The position numbers and the translations under genes were made by a program. 64,000 nucleotides of DNA from Ignavibacteriales bacterium (GTDB lineage Bacteria; Bacteroidota; Ignavibacteria; Ignavibacteriales; Melioribacteraceae): positions 124,001-188,000 of the forward strand of contig JAIOYW010000009.1 of NCBI GenBank assembly GCA_021740915.1. Reading direction: 5' to 3'. The notes below the pieces were generated by a model. That model saw only the letters and a list, made by a program, of their open reading frames with translations, did not search any database and had not been told where the DNA came from. Shown in pieces: positions 46,786 to 56,173 of this stretch. Each line of letters begins with the position of its first letter. Positions within the stretch are counted from its first letter, which is position 1.

Positions 46786-47691
46786 CTAATTACAAAGGGC
46801 TTCGGCAATTTGTTCTGTTTTTAGATCATTGCATAGTGCAAGGCTCGCTTTCCAGAGACGATCCTGATTCCCTTTATCCAGCACGAAATTATCCTCCGGA
46901 ATTTCAGAAAATTTGTTTTTCTTCCATGTGATAAATTTTCCGGATCTTTTTAAGCTTTCTTCCAAACTTTCAGTAAATAACGGAGCCATTATTGATCCGC
47001 ATTCATCGATGGAAATAAATCCTCCTAAAAATTTTATAAGAGTGGCAATTGTTTTCATATAAAGGGGAATGATGTTAATCTGATTGCTCCAGACGGTTTT
47101 TGATATTTCAAAACCAATAAATGTCACACGTGAAGAATCTCTCATTTTATATAAATTATGCAGTTTGATCAGGAACATTCTTTTTGCCGCCATCGCCTGA
47201 TGAATTCCCTTTTCATAACCCCAGCCATTCTTCATCTGCATATCATCCCAGATAATATTGCCGCCTCTGGTGACATTAAAAATAATTCTCCCGCCATTTT
47301 CTGAATTTTCCAGAAGGTTCAGCAGATTAAGCGTCAGCATGAACTGAGATAGATAATTGACCTGGAAATGTGAATCCATGCCGTCCTCCGTCTCCACCCT
47401 TCCGGCGGCATAACCAAGACCGGCATTAATAAAGACTGAATCGAGCGATTTATGTTTGTTCTGAATTTCATTAACAGCATTACGGACATCGCTGAGTTTA
47501 GCCAGATCGCACAAAAGCAGGGACAGCTTTTTATTCGTTGTGGCATTTTCGATTTCTTTGATTGTTTCCAGCCCTGATTTTTCAGAGCGGCAAAGCAAAA
47601 TAATTTCGTGGCTTTGATTATCGCTGCCGGCGAGTATCTTTGAGACACCTTTACCCATTCCGTTGGTGGCGCCTGTAACTAAGATTTTCAT
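46786..47691 (-). CDS. Short-chain dehydrogenase-like protein without an evident YxxxK
   Basis: A protein of 301 residues with the classical NAD(P)-binding start MKILVTGATNGMGKGVSKIL, LLLCDLAKLSDV and VFINAGLGYAAG. It resembles the retinol/protochlorophyllide reductase-like SDR group. The usual catalytic Tyr-x-x-x-Lys is not seen: the equivalent region reads GIHQAMAAKRMF, with Lys kept and no Tyr four residues before it. It may therefore be non-catalytic or use another acid. It stands alone on the minus strand. Confidence 0.8.
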   Translation of the reverse strand: MKILVTGATNGMGKGVSKILAGSDNQSHEIILLCRSEKSGLETIKEIENATTNKKLSLLLCDLAKLSDVRNAVNEIQNKHKSLDSVFINAGLGYAAGRVETEDGMDSHFQVNYLSQFMLTLNLLNLLENSENGGRIIFNVTRGGNIIWDDMQMKNGWGYEKGIHQAMAAKRMFLIKLHNLYKMRDSSRVTFIGFEISKTVWSNQINIIPLYMKTIATLIKFLGGFISIDECGSIMAPLFTESLEESLKRSGKFITWKKNKFSEIPEDNFVLDKGNQDRLWKASLALCNDLKTEQIAEALCN

Positions 47692-47840
47692 TATAATTCC
47701 TGTATCACTATTTATGTGTTTTTAATGACCGAAACTGCTATCTCCGTTATGCTGTCTGAATCTCTCAGATCAGCGGAACTCTAAAAAATCTCAACGGCTT
47801 ATTCTAACTCTGCATTTAAGTATTTATCTATCTCTGAAAT

Positions 47841-50618
47841 TTAGCGAAGAAGAACCATTTTTTTGACGGAATTGAAATTACCCGCCTTAATTCTGTAGAA
47901 ATAAATTCCGCTCGAGAGTCCGGCTCCGTCAAATTCATAACTGTACGAACCGGCGTCTAAAAATCTGTTTACCAGAACTGCGGCCTGGTTGCCGAGGATG
48001 TCATATACTTTCAGAGACACATCGGATGCCTGGGGTAAATTGAAGCTTATTTTTGTTGCGGGATTAAAGGGATTGGGATAATTCTGATGAAGTGAAAAAT
48101 CTGAAGGGGTTTTACCTGACTCAACGGAAATAATATCAGAATACTTAAAAGCGCCGTCAATATCAATTTGTTTTAGCCTGTAAAATGTGTTTCCAGAAAG
48201 GGGATAATTATCAGAGAAAATATATTCCTTTGGCGAATTTGAATTGCCATGCCCATTTACAAATCCGATAGTCTCCCAACTTTGTAATTTTTTATCTTTT
48301 GATCTTTCAATTTCAAAACCATAATTATTTACTTCAGTAGCAGTTGACCATTTGAGAATAACTTTACTATTTACGGCTTTTGCTGTGAAAGATTTGAGTT
48401 CGACAGGCAGCGGAGTACCACCGGGATTTTGCCAATCAAGGTACAAATAACCATCATTAATTTCATTATCCCTGTTCCAAATTTCCTGATCCCAACCAGC
48501 AGTAATAAAATTTGCACTAGTTTGCATCCACGATGTTGATTTTGCGGTTGCGCCAATTCCACTGCTCTGATTTGATAATTCGGAGTCAAAATAATTAGCC
48601 GTATAAGTTACTGATCCTTCATCAGTGCCCACGAATCCTCTTGATGTTGTGATGGCAGCCCCTTCCTTTGTGACGTTTCCCGTGCAATAGCTGTACTTAA
48701 TTTGTCCATTACTGCAGAACCCGGTGAAAGCCCCGACATAAGTGACCGAACCATTGCTCAGTAAATCAACATTTCCCCTGGAGTAACAATTCTCAACTTT
48801 GGAGCCTATATCAGTATAACCTACAAATCCACCCAGACTGCTTTCTCCGGTCACATTCCCTGTACTGTAACATTCACTTATATATGAACCATTATTATTT
48901 ACATCTGAGGCAAATCCGCCTAATAAGTCAGCCCCTGTGACGTTGCAACTGCTGAAAGACTTAGTTACATATGAACCGCTGCGAATATATCCAACTAATC
49001 CGCCAGCATCCCGACCTGAAATATTTCCTGTAGAGTAACAATTTATTACTGAGGCGCCATTCGTGAGGTAACTGCAAATCGCGCCTACTAATGACTGTCC
49101 GGTTATATCCACTGATGGCAGCCCAAGATTTGAAATAACAGCAGAACTATTGTTAATAAATCCAAAAAAACCAATATAATCAGTTTCCGGACGGTTTATA
49201 TAAAGCCCACTTATTGAATATCCACCTCCATTATATGAACCGGTGAATTTTGTGGAATTGTTACCAATTGGGCTCCAGCCATAATAACTGCCTGAACCAT
49301 TATCATTCCATTCTGAGGTGGTTTCAGCATTTATGTTTGCTGTTTGAATGTAATTATATCCCCATCGGGAAATTTGATCAGGACTTGTAACGATTGCATC
49401 CGTAGCAGTTATCCAATATAAATTTTCAAGTGATGCGATTTGATAAGGATTACCGGTTGACCCATCTCCAATTGTTGGACCATCAATCTCAATTGTGGTT
49501 CCTCCGATATTTTGCCAATATAAGTAGAGATACCCATCATTGATATCATCGTCTCTTCTCCAGGAACCCGGGTCCCACCCTGTGTAAATAAAATTCTCTC
49601 CTGTTTTCATCCAGGTTGTTGATTTTGCCGTGGCTCCTGTTGCCGTGGATTGATTTGATTCATCCGAATCAAAAAAATTCGCGGTATAGCTGCCATTGCT
49701 GTTATTACCAACAAAACCTCTATCGGTCGGATTGCTTGTTCCGGTATAATTGATGTCACCATCGCAGTAACAATATCTCAGGCTGCCTTCGTTAACATAA
49801 CCAGCGAAGGCTCCCACAGATAATTGACTGCCGCCGGTGGATAAGGTGACATTTCCCCGGGAGTAACAATTTTCAACTGCTGCAGTTATTTGACCAATAA
49901 ATCCCCCAATATAATCAGACCCAGTCACATCACCTGTGGAGTAACATTCACTGATAAGCGAATTCCCTTCACCGATTGATGCCGCGAATCCGCCGGCATA
50001 GCTGCCCAATACAGAACAAGTACTGTATGATTGCATTACAGTTACGTTAAGTGAAATTAATGCAAGCAAACCGCCCACACTTTGTTGTCCTCTCACATCT
50101 CCTGTTGAATAACAATTACTTATTAATGAAGAATCTGCAACATTTCCAATCAAAGCCGCAACCATGTATTTTCCGGTTAGATTAACAGACTCTAATCCAA
50201 GATTAGTGATTTCCCCTTTTGAAACATAACTGAAAAGACCTATTTTACTCGTTGACGGACGATTGATATATAAGTTTCCAATTGTATGGCCGTTTCCATT
50301 ATAGGATCCTACAAAATTTACCAAAAAACTTCCTATCGGACTCCAACCATAATAGCCGCCTTCTCCGTTATCGAACCAGGTTGCAGTGGCTGAAGCATCA
50401 ATATCCGCAGTCTGGATATAGTCCATACTCCATCTTGTTGCCTGAGGAATGAGAGGGACAATTTCATCGGATGCTGCAATCCAATAGAGATTCTCGAGAG
50501 AGGCTATCTGATACGGATTTTCCGGTGTTCCCATACCAGTAGGAGGAATAGCGATTTGAGCAAAATACAAACTATTCAGCAAAAATAATATAAATGAAAA
50601 ACGTTGTAATTTTTTCAT
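47841..50618 (-). CDS. Large secreted GLUG-repeat adhesin-like protein with T9SS sorting domain
   Basis: A surface protein of 925 residues starting at the ATG at 50618, which has GGAGAG upstream; an in-frame ATG 27 bases earlier overlaps that site. A signal peptide is followed by two copies of a module of about 350 residues, each starting with NPYQIASLENLYWI, then YYGWSPIG and LYINRP, and a run of GLUG repeats (GGFVGYTDIGSKVENCYSRG and similar) ending in NRDNEINDGYLYLDWQN. A fibronectin-like linker with LKSFTAKAVNSKVILKWSTA precedes the T9SS domain (HQNYPNPFNPATKISF to KKMVLLR). GLUG repeats occur in bacterial adhesins and IgA-protease-like surface proteins. The last 246 bases are nearly identical to the gene ending at 51539. 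Confidence 0.88.
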   Translation of the reverse strand: MKKLQRFSFILFLLNSLYFAQIAIPPTGMGTPENPYQIASLENLYWIAASDEIVPLIPQATRWSMDYIQTADIDASATATWFDNGEGGYYGWSPIGSFLVNFVGSYNGNGHTIGNLYINRPSTSKIGLFSYVSKGEITNLGLESVNLTGKYMVAALIGNVADSSLISNCYSTGDVRGQQSVGGLLALISLNVTVMQSYSTCSVLGSYAGGFAASIGEGNSLISECYSTGDVTGSDYIGGFIGQITAAVENCYSRGNVTLSTGGSQLSVGAFAGYVNEGSLRYCYCDGDINYTGTSNPTDRGFVGNNSNGSYTANFFDSDESNQSTATGATAKSTTWMKTGENFIYTGWDPGSWRRDDDINDGYLYLYWQNIGGTTIEIDGPTIGDGSTGNPYQIASLENLYWITATDAIVTSPDQISRWGYNYIQTANINAETTSEWNDNGSGSYYGWSPIGNNSTKFTGSYNGGGYSISGLYINRPETDYIGFFGFINNSSAVISNLGLPSVDITGQSLVGAICSYLTNGASVINCYSTGNISGRDAGGLVGYIRSGSYVTKSFSSCNVTGADLLGGFASDVNNNGSYISECYSTGNVTGESSLGGFVGYTDIGSKVENCYSRGNVDLLSNGSVTYVGAFTGFCSNGQIKYSYCTGNVTKEGAAITTSRGFVGTDEGSVTYTANYFDSELSNQSSGIGATAKSTSWMQTSANFITAGWDQEIWNRDNEINDGYLYLDWQNPGGTPLPVELKSFTAKAVNSKVILKWSTATEVNNYGFEIERSKDKKLQSWETIGFVNGHGNSNSPKEYIFSDNYPLSGNTFYRLKQIDIDGAFKYSDIISVESGKTPSDFSLHQNYPNPFNPATKISFNLPQASDVSLKVYDILGNQAAVLVNRFLDAGSYSYEFDGAGLSSGIYFYRIKAGNFNSVKKMVLLR

Positions 50619-51538
50619 GATCTCTCCTGATTCGTTTAAGTCCAATATTAATTTGAACAGTTCAAATAATTACAATTAATTTCAGTTTATTATGTAAGTA
50701 TTTAAATAAGAAACAGAACAGAAAAACATTTTAGTAAATCATGCAACAACTTATCATCGCATAAATAAACGACTCAGAATAATTTCTGTGTTAGTTTTAT
50801 TGCGATTCATAAAAATATCGCAAGTATGTGTTATTATTTATTTACTTATATAGCGTTGAAATCAGAAGGAATGCAGGGTTAATAAGGAGTTCGTGTGATG
50901 AAAAACTGATACAATTCAATGTACTGAATTGTAAATAAATACATGATTCTGAAGCCTTAATTATGAGTAACATATTATTAAGTAAATTATTCTATATTCT
51001 GTTAATCTAAAAACTATAAAGTGCGAATTTATACTAAAATATTTTTCAGGGAAAAATTATATGTCCAAAATCACCATATTGGTTTTGAATTTAAGGAAAA
51101 TTCGGTGAATTGTCAACTTTATTGCTTTGAAAGCGGCATATTTATATAGGGTAAAAATGACACAGTTGGAACTTCAGAACATAATCCCGGTTTTTGAGAA
51201 TGTATGTCGCCACAACTCTTATAAAGGTGATGGTTGTTTTTAAATTCTCTGTGCTTCGTTCTAAGAAACGAAGCTTATATTCGGCTTTTAGGTCTTATGG
51301 ATATGACAGAGAAAGTATAAATCCTTGCACAAATTGGAATAAAAGTTATCTCTCACATTTTTGTAAAATCAGATTAGAAGATCAGGTAAGGATCTTTATA
51401 TGATTGACGGCTGGTAAAATTGATTGTGGATATTAAAAAGGTCTGCTGAAAAACTTGATCGCTGATGTCGATACATGATATGAAAAATGCCATGTACATG
51501 ACGAATACATGGCTTTTGGAGGAGATGAAAATTGAATA
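50619..51538. other. Intergenic region of about 920 bases
   Basis: AT-rich, with many stops in all frames. A 69-codon frame at 51194-51403 has no recognisable features and is not called. It holds the upstream region of the GLUG gene, including a palindrome at 50651-50667. No RNA gene was recognised. Confidence 0.5.
50651..50667. promoter_or_regulatory. Palindromic candidate operator upstream of GLUG gene
   Basis: ATTTGAAC-A-GTTCAAAT, perfect 8-base arms around one base, lies 33-49 bases upstream of the start at 50618. This suits a dimeric regulator near the promoter; none is assigned. Confidence 0.4.
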
Positions 51539-52384
51539 CTATTTTAACAAAATCATTTTTTTGACGGAATTGAAATTACCCGCCTTAATTCTGTAAAAAT
51601 ATATTCCGTTCGAGAGTCCGGCTCCGTCAAATTCATAACTGTACGAACCGGCGTCTAAAAATCCGTTTAGAAGAACTGCGGCCTGGTTGCCGAGGATGTC
51701 ATATACTTTCAGAGACACATCGGATGCCTGGGGTAAATTGAAGCTTATTTTTGTTGCGGGATTAAAGGGATTGGGATAATTCTGATGAAGTGAAAAATCA
51801 GCCGGAATTCCCTGCCCCGGTGTTTTAACGTCAACAATTAAACCGAACTGAGCGCCATTAATTACCGCAGCGGTGAGACCGTAAAAGAGCAATTCGCCCA
51901 CGCTTCGGGTCAAACCAAATCCATCTGTTATCGTGAATTCAGCATCACCAGATGAGTTTACTGATTCCATGTGAAAGCTCATGTAATATTTATCCAGTCC
52001 AAAGATTTCCCTAATCCCGGCAGCACTTACAGTTGTTATAACAGTATCCTCCCCAAATATCTCAAAGCTCATTGTATCGCCAATAGCGAGGCTGAAATCA
52101 TACCTGAGTTTTTCCTGAGCGCCGGACTGACCATAGGCGTAAAGCTTTGCGCCCTCCTTTCTGAAATAGCCGCCTGCCAGATCGCCCTGAATATATGTAT
52201 AGGTTTTTCCGTTCGGCATGAGGGTGTCATATACAGCTACGCTATGGCTGAAATGACCGGGTGATTCGGAATATTGCCAGATATTACCGATTTCAAGCGG
52301 AAAATTTATCGGGGGATTCTGCCCTGATACTTCAGGGGTAATTACTAAAAGTGAAATTAAAAGAGTAAATAATATTTGTCTCAT
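51539..52384 (-). CDS. Secreted protein of unknown function with T9SS sorting domain
   Basis: A protein of 281 residues starting at the ATG at 52384 (GGAG upstream), giving the signal peptide RQILFTLLISLLVITPEVSG. The mature part (INFPLEIGNIWQYSES to GELLFYGLTAAV) matches no family I recognise; it is rich in beta-strand patterns. The last 80 residues are a T9SS sorting domain (HQNYPNPFNPATKISF to KKMILLK). The DNA of the sorting domain is almost identical to that of the GLUG gene 3.7 kb away. A decayed copy of this gene's 5' end lies at 53533-53731. Confidence 0.8.
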   Translation of the reverse strand: MRQILFTLLISLLVITPEVSGQNPPINFPLEIGNIWQYSESPGHFSHSVAVYDTLMPNGKTYTYIQGDLAGGYFRKEGAKLYAYGQSGAQEKLRYDFSLAIGDTMSFEIFGEDTVITTVSAAGIREIFGLDKYYMSFHMESVNSSGDAEFTITDGFGLTRSVGELLFYGLTAAVINGAQFGLIVDVKTPGQGIPADFSLHQNYPNPFNPATKISFNLPQASDVSLKVYDILGNQAAVLLNGFLDAGSYSYEFDGAGLSNGIYFYRIKAGNFNSVKKMILLK

Positions 52385-52547
52385 TTTAACTCCATAAATT
52401 AATACTGAGAATGTCGGATTCAACACGTAAACCTGAAATTCTGAGCCTAAAAGTATCAAACTTTGCAGCCGGGCAGAGTTGATTTTTTCTTTTACACAAT
52501 TTACATGAGCCCGTCTATAAGGCTGCTTATATCAGCATAACTCTATT

Positions 52548-53078
52548 TTAATTATTTTCGAATGGATTAAAACCAAGGGTATATATCATATAATCAATTA
52601 AAACTGAGCTGTCCTTCTGAACTTCCCATATTTCGAAATACGAACCATAATAGGCTTTTGGTTTATTAGATAGTTTCGAACTTTGTGCCATCGCCCATTT
52701 ACCCCGTTCATACACTCTGTTCCCGCATACCCAAAAGTCCTCAATTGCTGCATTGAAAGAGTGTAAAACAACTTTATCCATAACGTTTTTATCGAAGCCA
52801 TTTTTAATTTCTTTCTTGCCTTTTACTGCCGGTCCAAGCGGCGGTACAATTATTGCATCTTCAGTAAAAAACTTAAGCTGAGTATCATAATCGTTTTCTA
52901 AAACAGCTTTATTAATTATTTGCGTTATCTTCTCAATTTTATTTTTTATTTCTTCGTCATCGCCAATGACGACAACATTATTTTTCGCAGGTTTAATACT
53001 TTTCGTGTCATTACAACTTGTAAAGGTAATTGTAAGAAAGAATGAACAAATCAGGACAATTTTTAATTTCGACTTCAT
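52548..53078 (-). CDS. DUF4440/SnoaL-like lipoprotein
   Basis: A protein of 176 residues with a lipoprotein signal (SFFLTITFTSC, lipid on the Cys). The mature domain is an NTF2-like fold: EIKNKIEKITQIINKAVLENDY, FFTEDAIIVPPLGPAVKGKKEI, VYERGKWAMA, and YGSYFEIWEVQKDSSVLID. These are the typical elements of DUF4440 or ketosteroid-isomerase-like proteins. Such domains bind or convert small molecules; no specific substrate can be read. Anchoring to a periplasmic or outer-membrane face is expected. It may share a unit with the small frame upstream. Confidence 0.8.
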   Translation of the reverse strand: MKSKLKIVLICSFFLTITFTSCNDTKSIKPAKNNVVVIGDDEEIKNKIEKITQIINKAVLENDYDTQLKFFTEDAIIVPPLGPAVKGKKEIKNGFDKNVMDKVVLHSFNAAIEDFWVCGNRVYERGKWAMAQSSKLSNKPKAYYGSYFEIWEVQKDSSVLIDYMIYTLGFNPFENN

Positions 53079-53117
53079 TTAATACCTCTCTTCTTATGGA
53101 CTCACTTTTTTAATTGG

Positions 53118-53324
53118 TTAATTCATTTGAGAATCAGAATACAGGTAGAATTGAATAATATTATTTGATGGATTGAAACTGTCAGTTTTCGCTATCAGGA
53201 GGCTGAATTCAGTTTGTAAATTAATTAGATCAGGCCTGAATTCAGGCTTAATGATGCGCCAATCGAAATGGTCAAAGATAGCGTTATTGTTATGTTGAAT
53301 AAATTTTTTAACTATCTGTATCAT
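53118..53324 (-). CDS. Hypothetical small protein
   Basis: A frame of 68 codons starting with ATG, 39 bases upstream of the lipoprotein gene on the same strand. No domain, signal peptide or membrane helix was recognised. The spacing would suit a small operon, but it could be chance. Confidence 0.25.
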   Translation of the reverse strand: MIQIVKKFIQHNNNAIFDHFDWRIIKPEFRPDLINLQTEFSLLIAKTDSFNPSNNIIQFYLYSDSQMN

Positions 53325-53532
53325 AAGTAATTACCTGCATTGCAAATTAAATATTACTCAGCGTATTAACAAATCTTGGTGTAACATACATGAATTAACA
53401 ATTGACTTTTACGAAAAACAAAGGGCTGATGGTTGTTCGAAAAATTCATTATTAATTAAGGTCTATTAACCCGGCATATCTTAAATATCGGTAAAATGAT
53501 TCGGAAATCTGGGAGTATGAAAAATATTGCCG

Positions 53533-53731
53533 GCTCAAAGCGGGAAATTTATCGGGGGATTCTGACCGGAAACTTCGGCGGTAATTACTAAAAGTGAAAT
53601 TAAAAGAGTAAATAATATTTGTCTAATATTAACTTCGTAAATGAATACTGAGAATGTCGGATTAAACCTGTAAACCTGCAATTCTGAACCTAAAAACATC
53701 AAACTTCGCAGCTGGGCATAGTTGATTTTTT
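53533..53731 (-). pseudogene. Remnant of the 5' end of a T9SS-protein gene
   Basis: Nearly identical to the upstream region and signal-peptide codons of the gene at 51539-52384 (compare 52300-52487). Read on the minus strand it gives RQILFTLLISLLVITAEVSG and QNPPINFPL, but the start codon is ATT instead of ATG and a TGA follows directly after FPL. Weak similarity continues out of frame (GNIFHTP against GNIWQYS). It is a decayed partial duplication, not a working gene. Confidence 0.85.
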
Positions 53732-53765
53732 ACATTCGTCCAGGTTGATTCCCAAAATAACTGGG

Positions 53766-54593
53766 TCAGATAAGATTAAAATCGTCTTGAGCCGGAGGTT
53801 CGATACCTAAATACTCTCGATAAATTCTATCTTTATACTCTTTCCCCAATTTGTTAACTTCACTGATAAAAAGTTTATAAGTACCAGTTCCACCAAGAAA
53901 ATCCCAAAATTCATTCCCAATAAGTACTACAGGATCATTAATCATATCAAACCATCTTTTAGGGAATGACCAGTTATAATTTTCCTTTTTTCCGTATGGA
54001 TTGTAAGGCAAAACGAAAAAAGCATTCTCAACCTGGGGTATTTCCATACTGAGGAGTTTAAATATTTTTTCTTTACTTACTTTTGTCTGATCGGAATTTG
54101 GAAGAGGGGCTTTTAGTTCGAAAGCATAGGCTGAACCCGTGCTGATATTTTTAGCATACACATCACAAATAACAGTAGTTGGAATTAATTCTCCTTTTCC
54201 ATCAAGGATGTAATTGATTTCCTGATCCCAATTTGGCTTTAACCTACTTCCCTCAGTTTCTTTATGTTCAAGTTTATTCAAAACCTCCTGTATTCGCTTA
54301 AGTCTTTCCTGCCTCACCTGCCCGGAAATCGTATATCCTTTGTGTGCCTCGCCCATACCAACACTTGCCGCAGTCACAGCTAATTTTTCCCAAACACCTC
54401 CGAATGGGGTAACAAATCTTCTTTCGAAATGACTGCCTTTAAATATTTCATCCGGTACTAATGCAGCATACAAAGGTTTTTTTGCTCGATGCTCATCACT
54501 ATTAAAGGGATCCTCATATAAAATCTTATTTAGAATTCGATTCATCAATTCATTTATAATAGATGCAGTAGCATCAACGATTTTTTTACTCAT
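53766..54593 (-). CDS. Type II restriction endonuclease, probably TdeIII/MjaII-like
   Basis: A protein of 275 residues directly downstream of a methyltransferase gene, with ATGA overlap at 54590-54593. A PD-(D/E)XK nuclease core is visible: D144 in ICDVYAKN and E159-x-K161 in AFELKAP. The N-terminal part has FGGVWEKLAVTAASVGMG, resembling the TdeIII/MjaII family whose characterised members recognise GGNCC; the family call rests on memory of this pattern. The C-terminal region has NPVVLIGNEFWDFLGG-like sequence (PVVLIGNEFWDFLGG) as in that family. With the methyltransferase it forms a complete restriction-modification pair. Confidence 0.75.
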   Translation of the reverse strand: MSKKIVDATASIINELMNRILNKILYEDPFNSDEHRAKKPLYAALVPDEIFKGSHFERRFVTPFGGVWEKLAVTAASVGMGEAHKGYTISGQVRQERLKRIQEVLNKLEHKETEGSRLKPNWDQEINYILDGKGELIPTTVICDVYAKNISTGSAYAFELKAPLPNSDQTKVSKEKIFKLLSMEIPQVENAFFVLPYNPYGKKENYNWSFPKRWFDMINDPVVLIGNEFWDFLGGTGTYKLFISEVNKLGKEYKDRIYREYLGIEPPAQDDFNLI

Positions 54594-56173
54594 GATTTTT
54601 CCTTCAAGTGAAATATTGTCTCTGAATAAGCTGATCTATCTTTCTCAACACGATTTAATACCGGTCGTTTGTATCGATTAACTATTTTCATTCCACTCTT
54701 TCCGGCAATTGATTCATATAATCCAAACTTATCATTTGCCACCAAAAAAACATCATAATCATTCGATAAATAATTTTTTGAATTAAGTAATACTTCTGAA
54801 ATACCTGCAACGTAGGAATCCCGGGCTTCCCTCCCTTGTCCACGGAATAGTCTTCCAATTTCTTCGTCATCATTTCTTTCAAAACCAAATAAATCATATG
54901 CATAAGCATGCTGCTCATGATAATCAATTAAACCAACATAGGGTGGAGATGAAAAAATGCCCTTAATTTTTTGCTTTTCTATTAAGCCATAAAAATCCGG
55001 ATTCTTTTTTTTCATACTATCGGCAATATCAATTGTTCTGCTGTCTCCAGTAAGGCATTTTTGAAATGTATCAGTTCTTATTTTCTGAAATTCCGAAATT
55101 CTCTCAATAGTATCCCTGTAATATCTATTCCACCAGTTAGCAATCGTAAAAAGAGGTTTGCATATTTTACCATGTTTTTTACAATAATATGTTGATACCA
55201 CAGGTTCAAAAAGGGTTGCTAAATCTGCATGTGTGGTTGCCCGGCAGGATCTGATTGTACGGCTTAAAACAATACTTAAAATTACCTTTGTTTTCGGATT
55301 TTTTACTGATTTTAATTGTTCAAAAACAAAATCAATTTCATCGCGGATTACCTGAAGATACCATTTCTCTATAAAAGTCGAATTATTTTTCTGGAGCAGT
55401 TCAATTTTATATTTGGATATTAATTTATTATAAATGCTTAAGAATTCTTTTTCGTGGTGTGCTCCATAACTTTTCTCATCAATTTCATTATTTCTCACCT
55501 TGTACCTGTAATCAGGCGATGGGAAATATTGATCGTTATACTTTTTTAATTCCTCAAGTAAACGATTCTCAAATTCAACGTTGTTTTTATGCTCTTGAAA
55601 TTCATATAATTCGTTTGTTATGGATTTTGCTTCTAAATAGACATCCTGCAAATCATAGATACCGATCTTGGCGTTGCTTATTAAGGTATTAAATGCAGAA
55701 ACATCGATGCCCACCGCATTTATTCCAAGTTCATTAGCCTGCACGAGTGTCGTACCACTACCGCAGAATGGATCAAGTACAATATCGCCGGGCTGAAAGA
55801 ACACTTCTTGTTTAAATTCATCAGTATGATTATCTAAAAAATACTCAACGAGCTGCGGTATAAACTTTCCTTTATAAGGATGGAGCCGGTGTACATGCTT
55901 TGTTGTTTCTGACTCCCGGTAATCAGAAAATGATAAATGCCAATTTAAATCATCTCCCAGCTTTTCACGCCATTTTTCTGCTTTTGGTGAATGGTTTGTA
56001 TCATAGTATGCCTGCAGATCACTTTTACGGATAGAAAGATTCCCATTGTTACCTACTTTGGGGACTCGTCCATACTGCACCAAATATGAAATATTGGAAA
56101 TTGAGACTTCTTTGTTTATGTATTTTGAAGCAAACTCGCTTGCCTGCTTAAAATCAAATAATTCATCGACCAT
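54590..56173 (-). CDS. Type II DNA methyltransferase with N-terminal DNA-binding segment
   Basis: A protein of 527 residues. The first 58 (FKQASEFASKYINKEVSIS, then YLVQYGRVPKVG) look like an excisionase/MerR-like winged helix. The AdoMet motif DPFCGSGTT (134-142) comes before the catalytic SPPYVGLIDY (409 on). SPPY suggests N4-cytosine methylation, though N6-adenine cannot be excluded. The long middle part with several Cys/His (KKHGKICK) would hold target recognition. It overlaps the endonuclease gene by four bases, so methyltransferase is made first and endonuclease is coupled. The N-terminal segment could let it regulate its own operon. Confidence 0.88.
   Translation of the reverse strand: MVDELFDFKQASEFASKYINKEVSISNISYLVQYGRVPKVGNNGNLSIRKSDLQAYYDTNHSPKAEKWREKLGDDLNWHLSFSDYRESETTKHVHRLHPYKGKFIPQLVEYFLDNHTDEFKQEVFFQPGDIVLDPFCGSGTTLVQANELGINAVGIDVSAFNTLISNAKIGIYDLQDVYLEAKSITNELYEFQEHKNNVEFENRLLEELKKYNDQYFPSPDYRYKVRNNEIDEKSYGAHHEKEFLSIYNKLISKYKIELLQKNNSTFIEKWYLQVIRDEIDFVFEQLKSVKNPKTKVILSIVLSRTIRSCRATTHADLATLFEPVVSTYYCKKHGKICKPLFTIANWWNRYYRDTIERISEFQKIRTDTFQKCLTGDSRTIDIADSMKKKNPDFYGLIEKQKIKGIFSSPPYVGLIDYHEQHAYAYDLFGFERNDDEEIGRLFRGQGREARDSYVAGISEVLLNSKNYLSNDYDVFLVANDKFGLYESIAGKSGMKIVNRYKRPVLNRVEKDRSAYSETIFHLKEKS

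Noticed and set aside
51194-51403. 69-codon frame in the 50.6-51.5 kb gap
   Set aside because: No family resemblance, no ribosome-binding site and no operon context; probably chance.
51521-51610. Short frame after a GGAGGAG sequence on the plus strand
   Set aside because: Only 23 codons, antisense to the 3' end of the T9SS gene; the SD-like match is probably coincidental.
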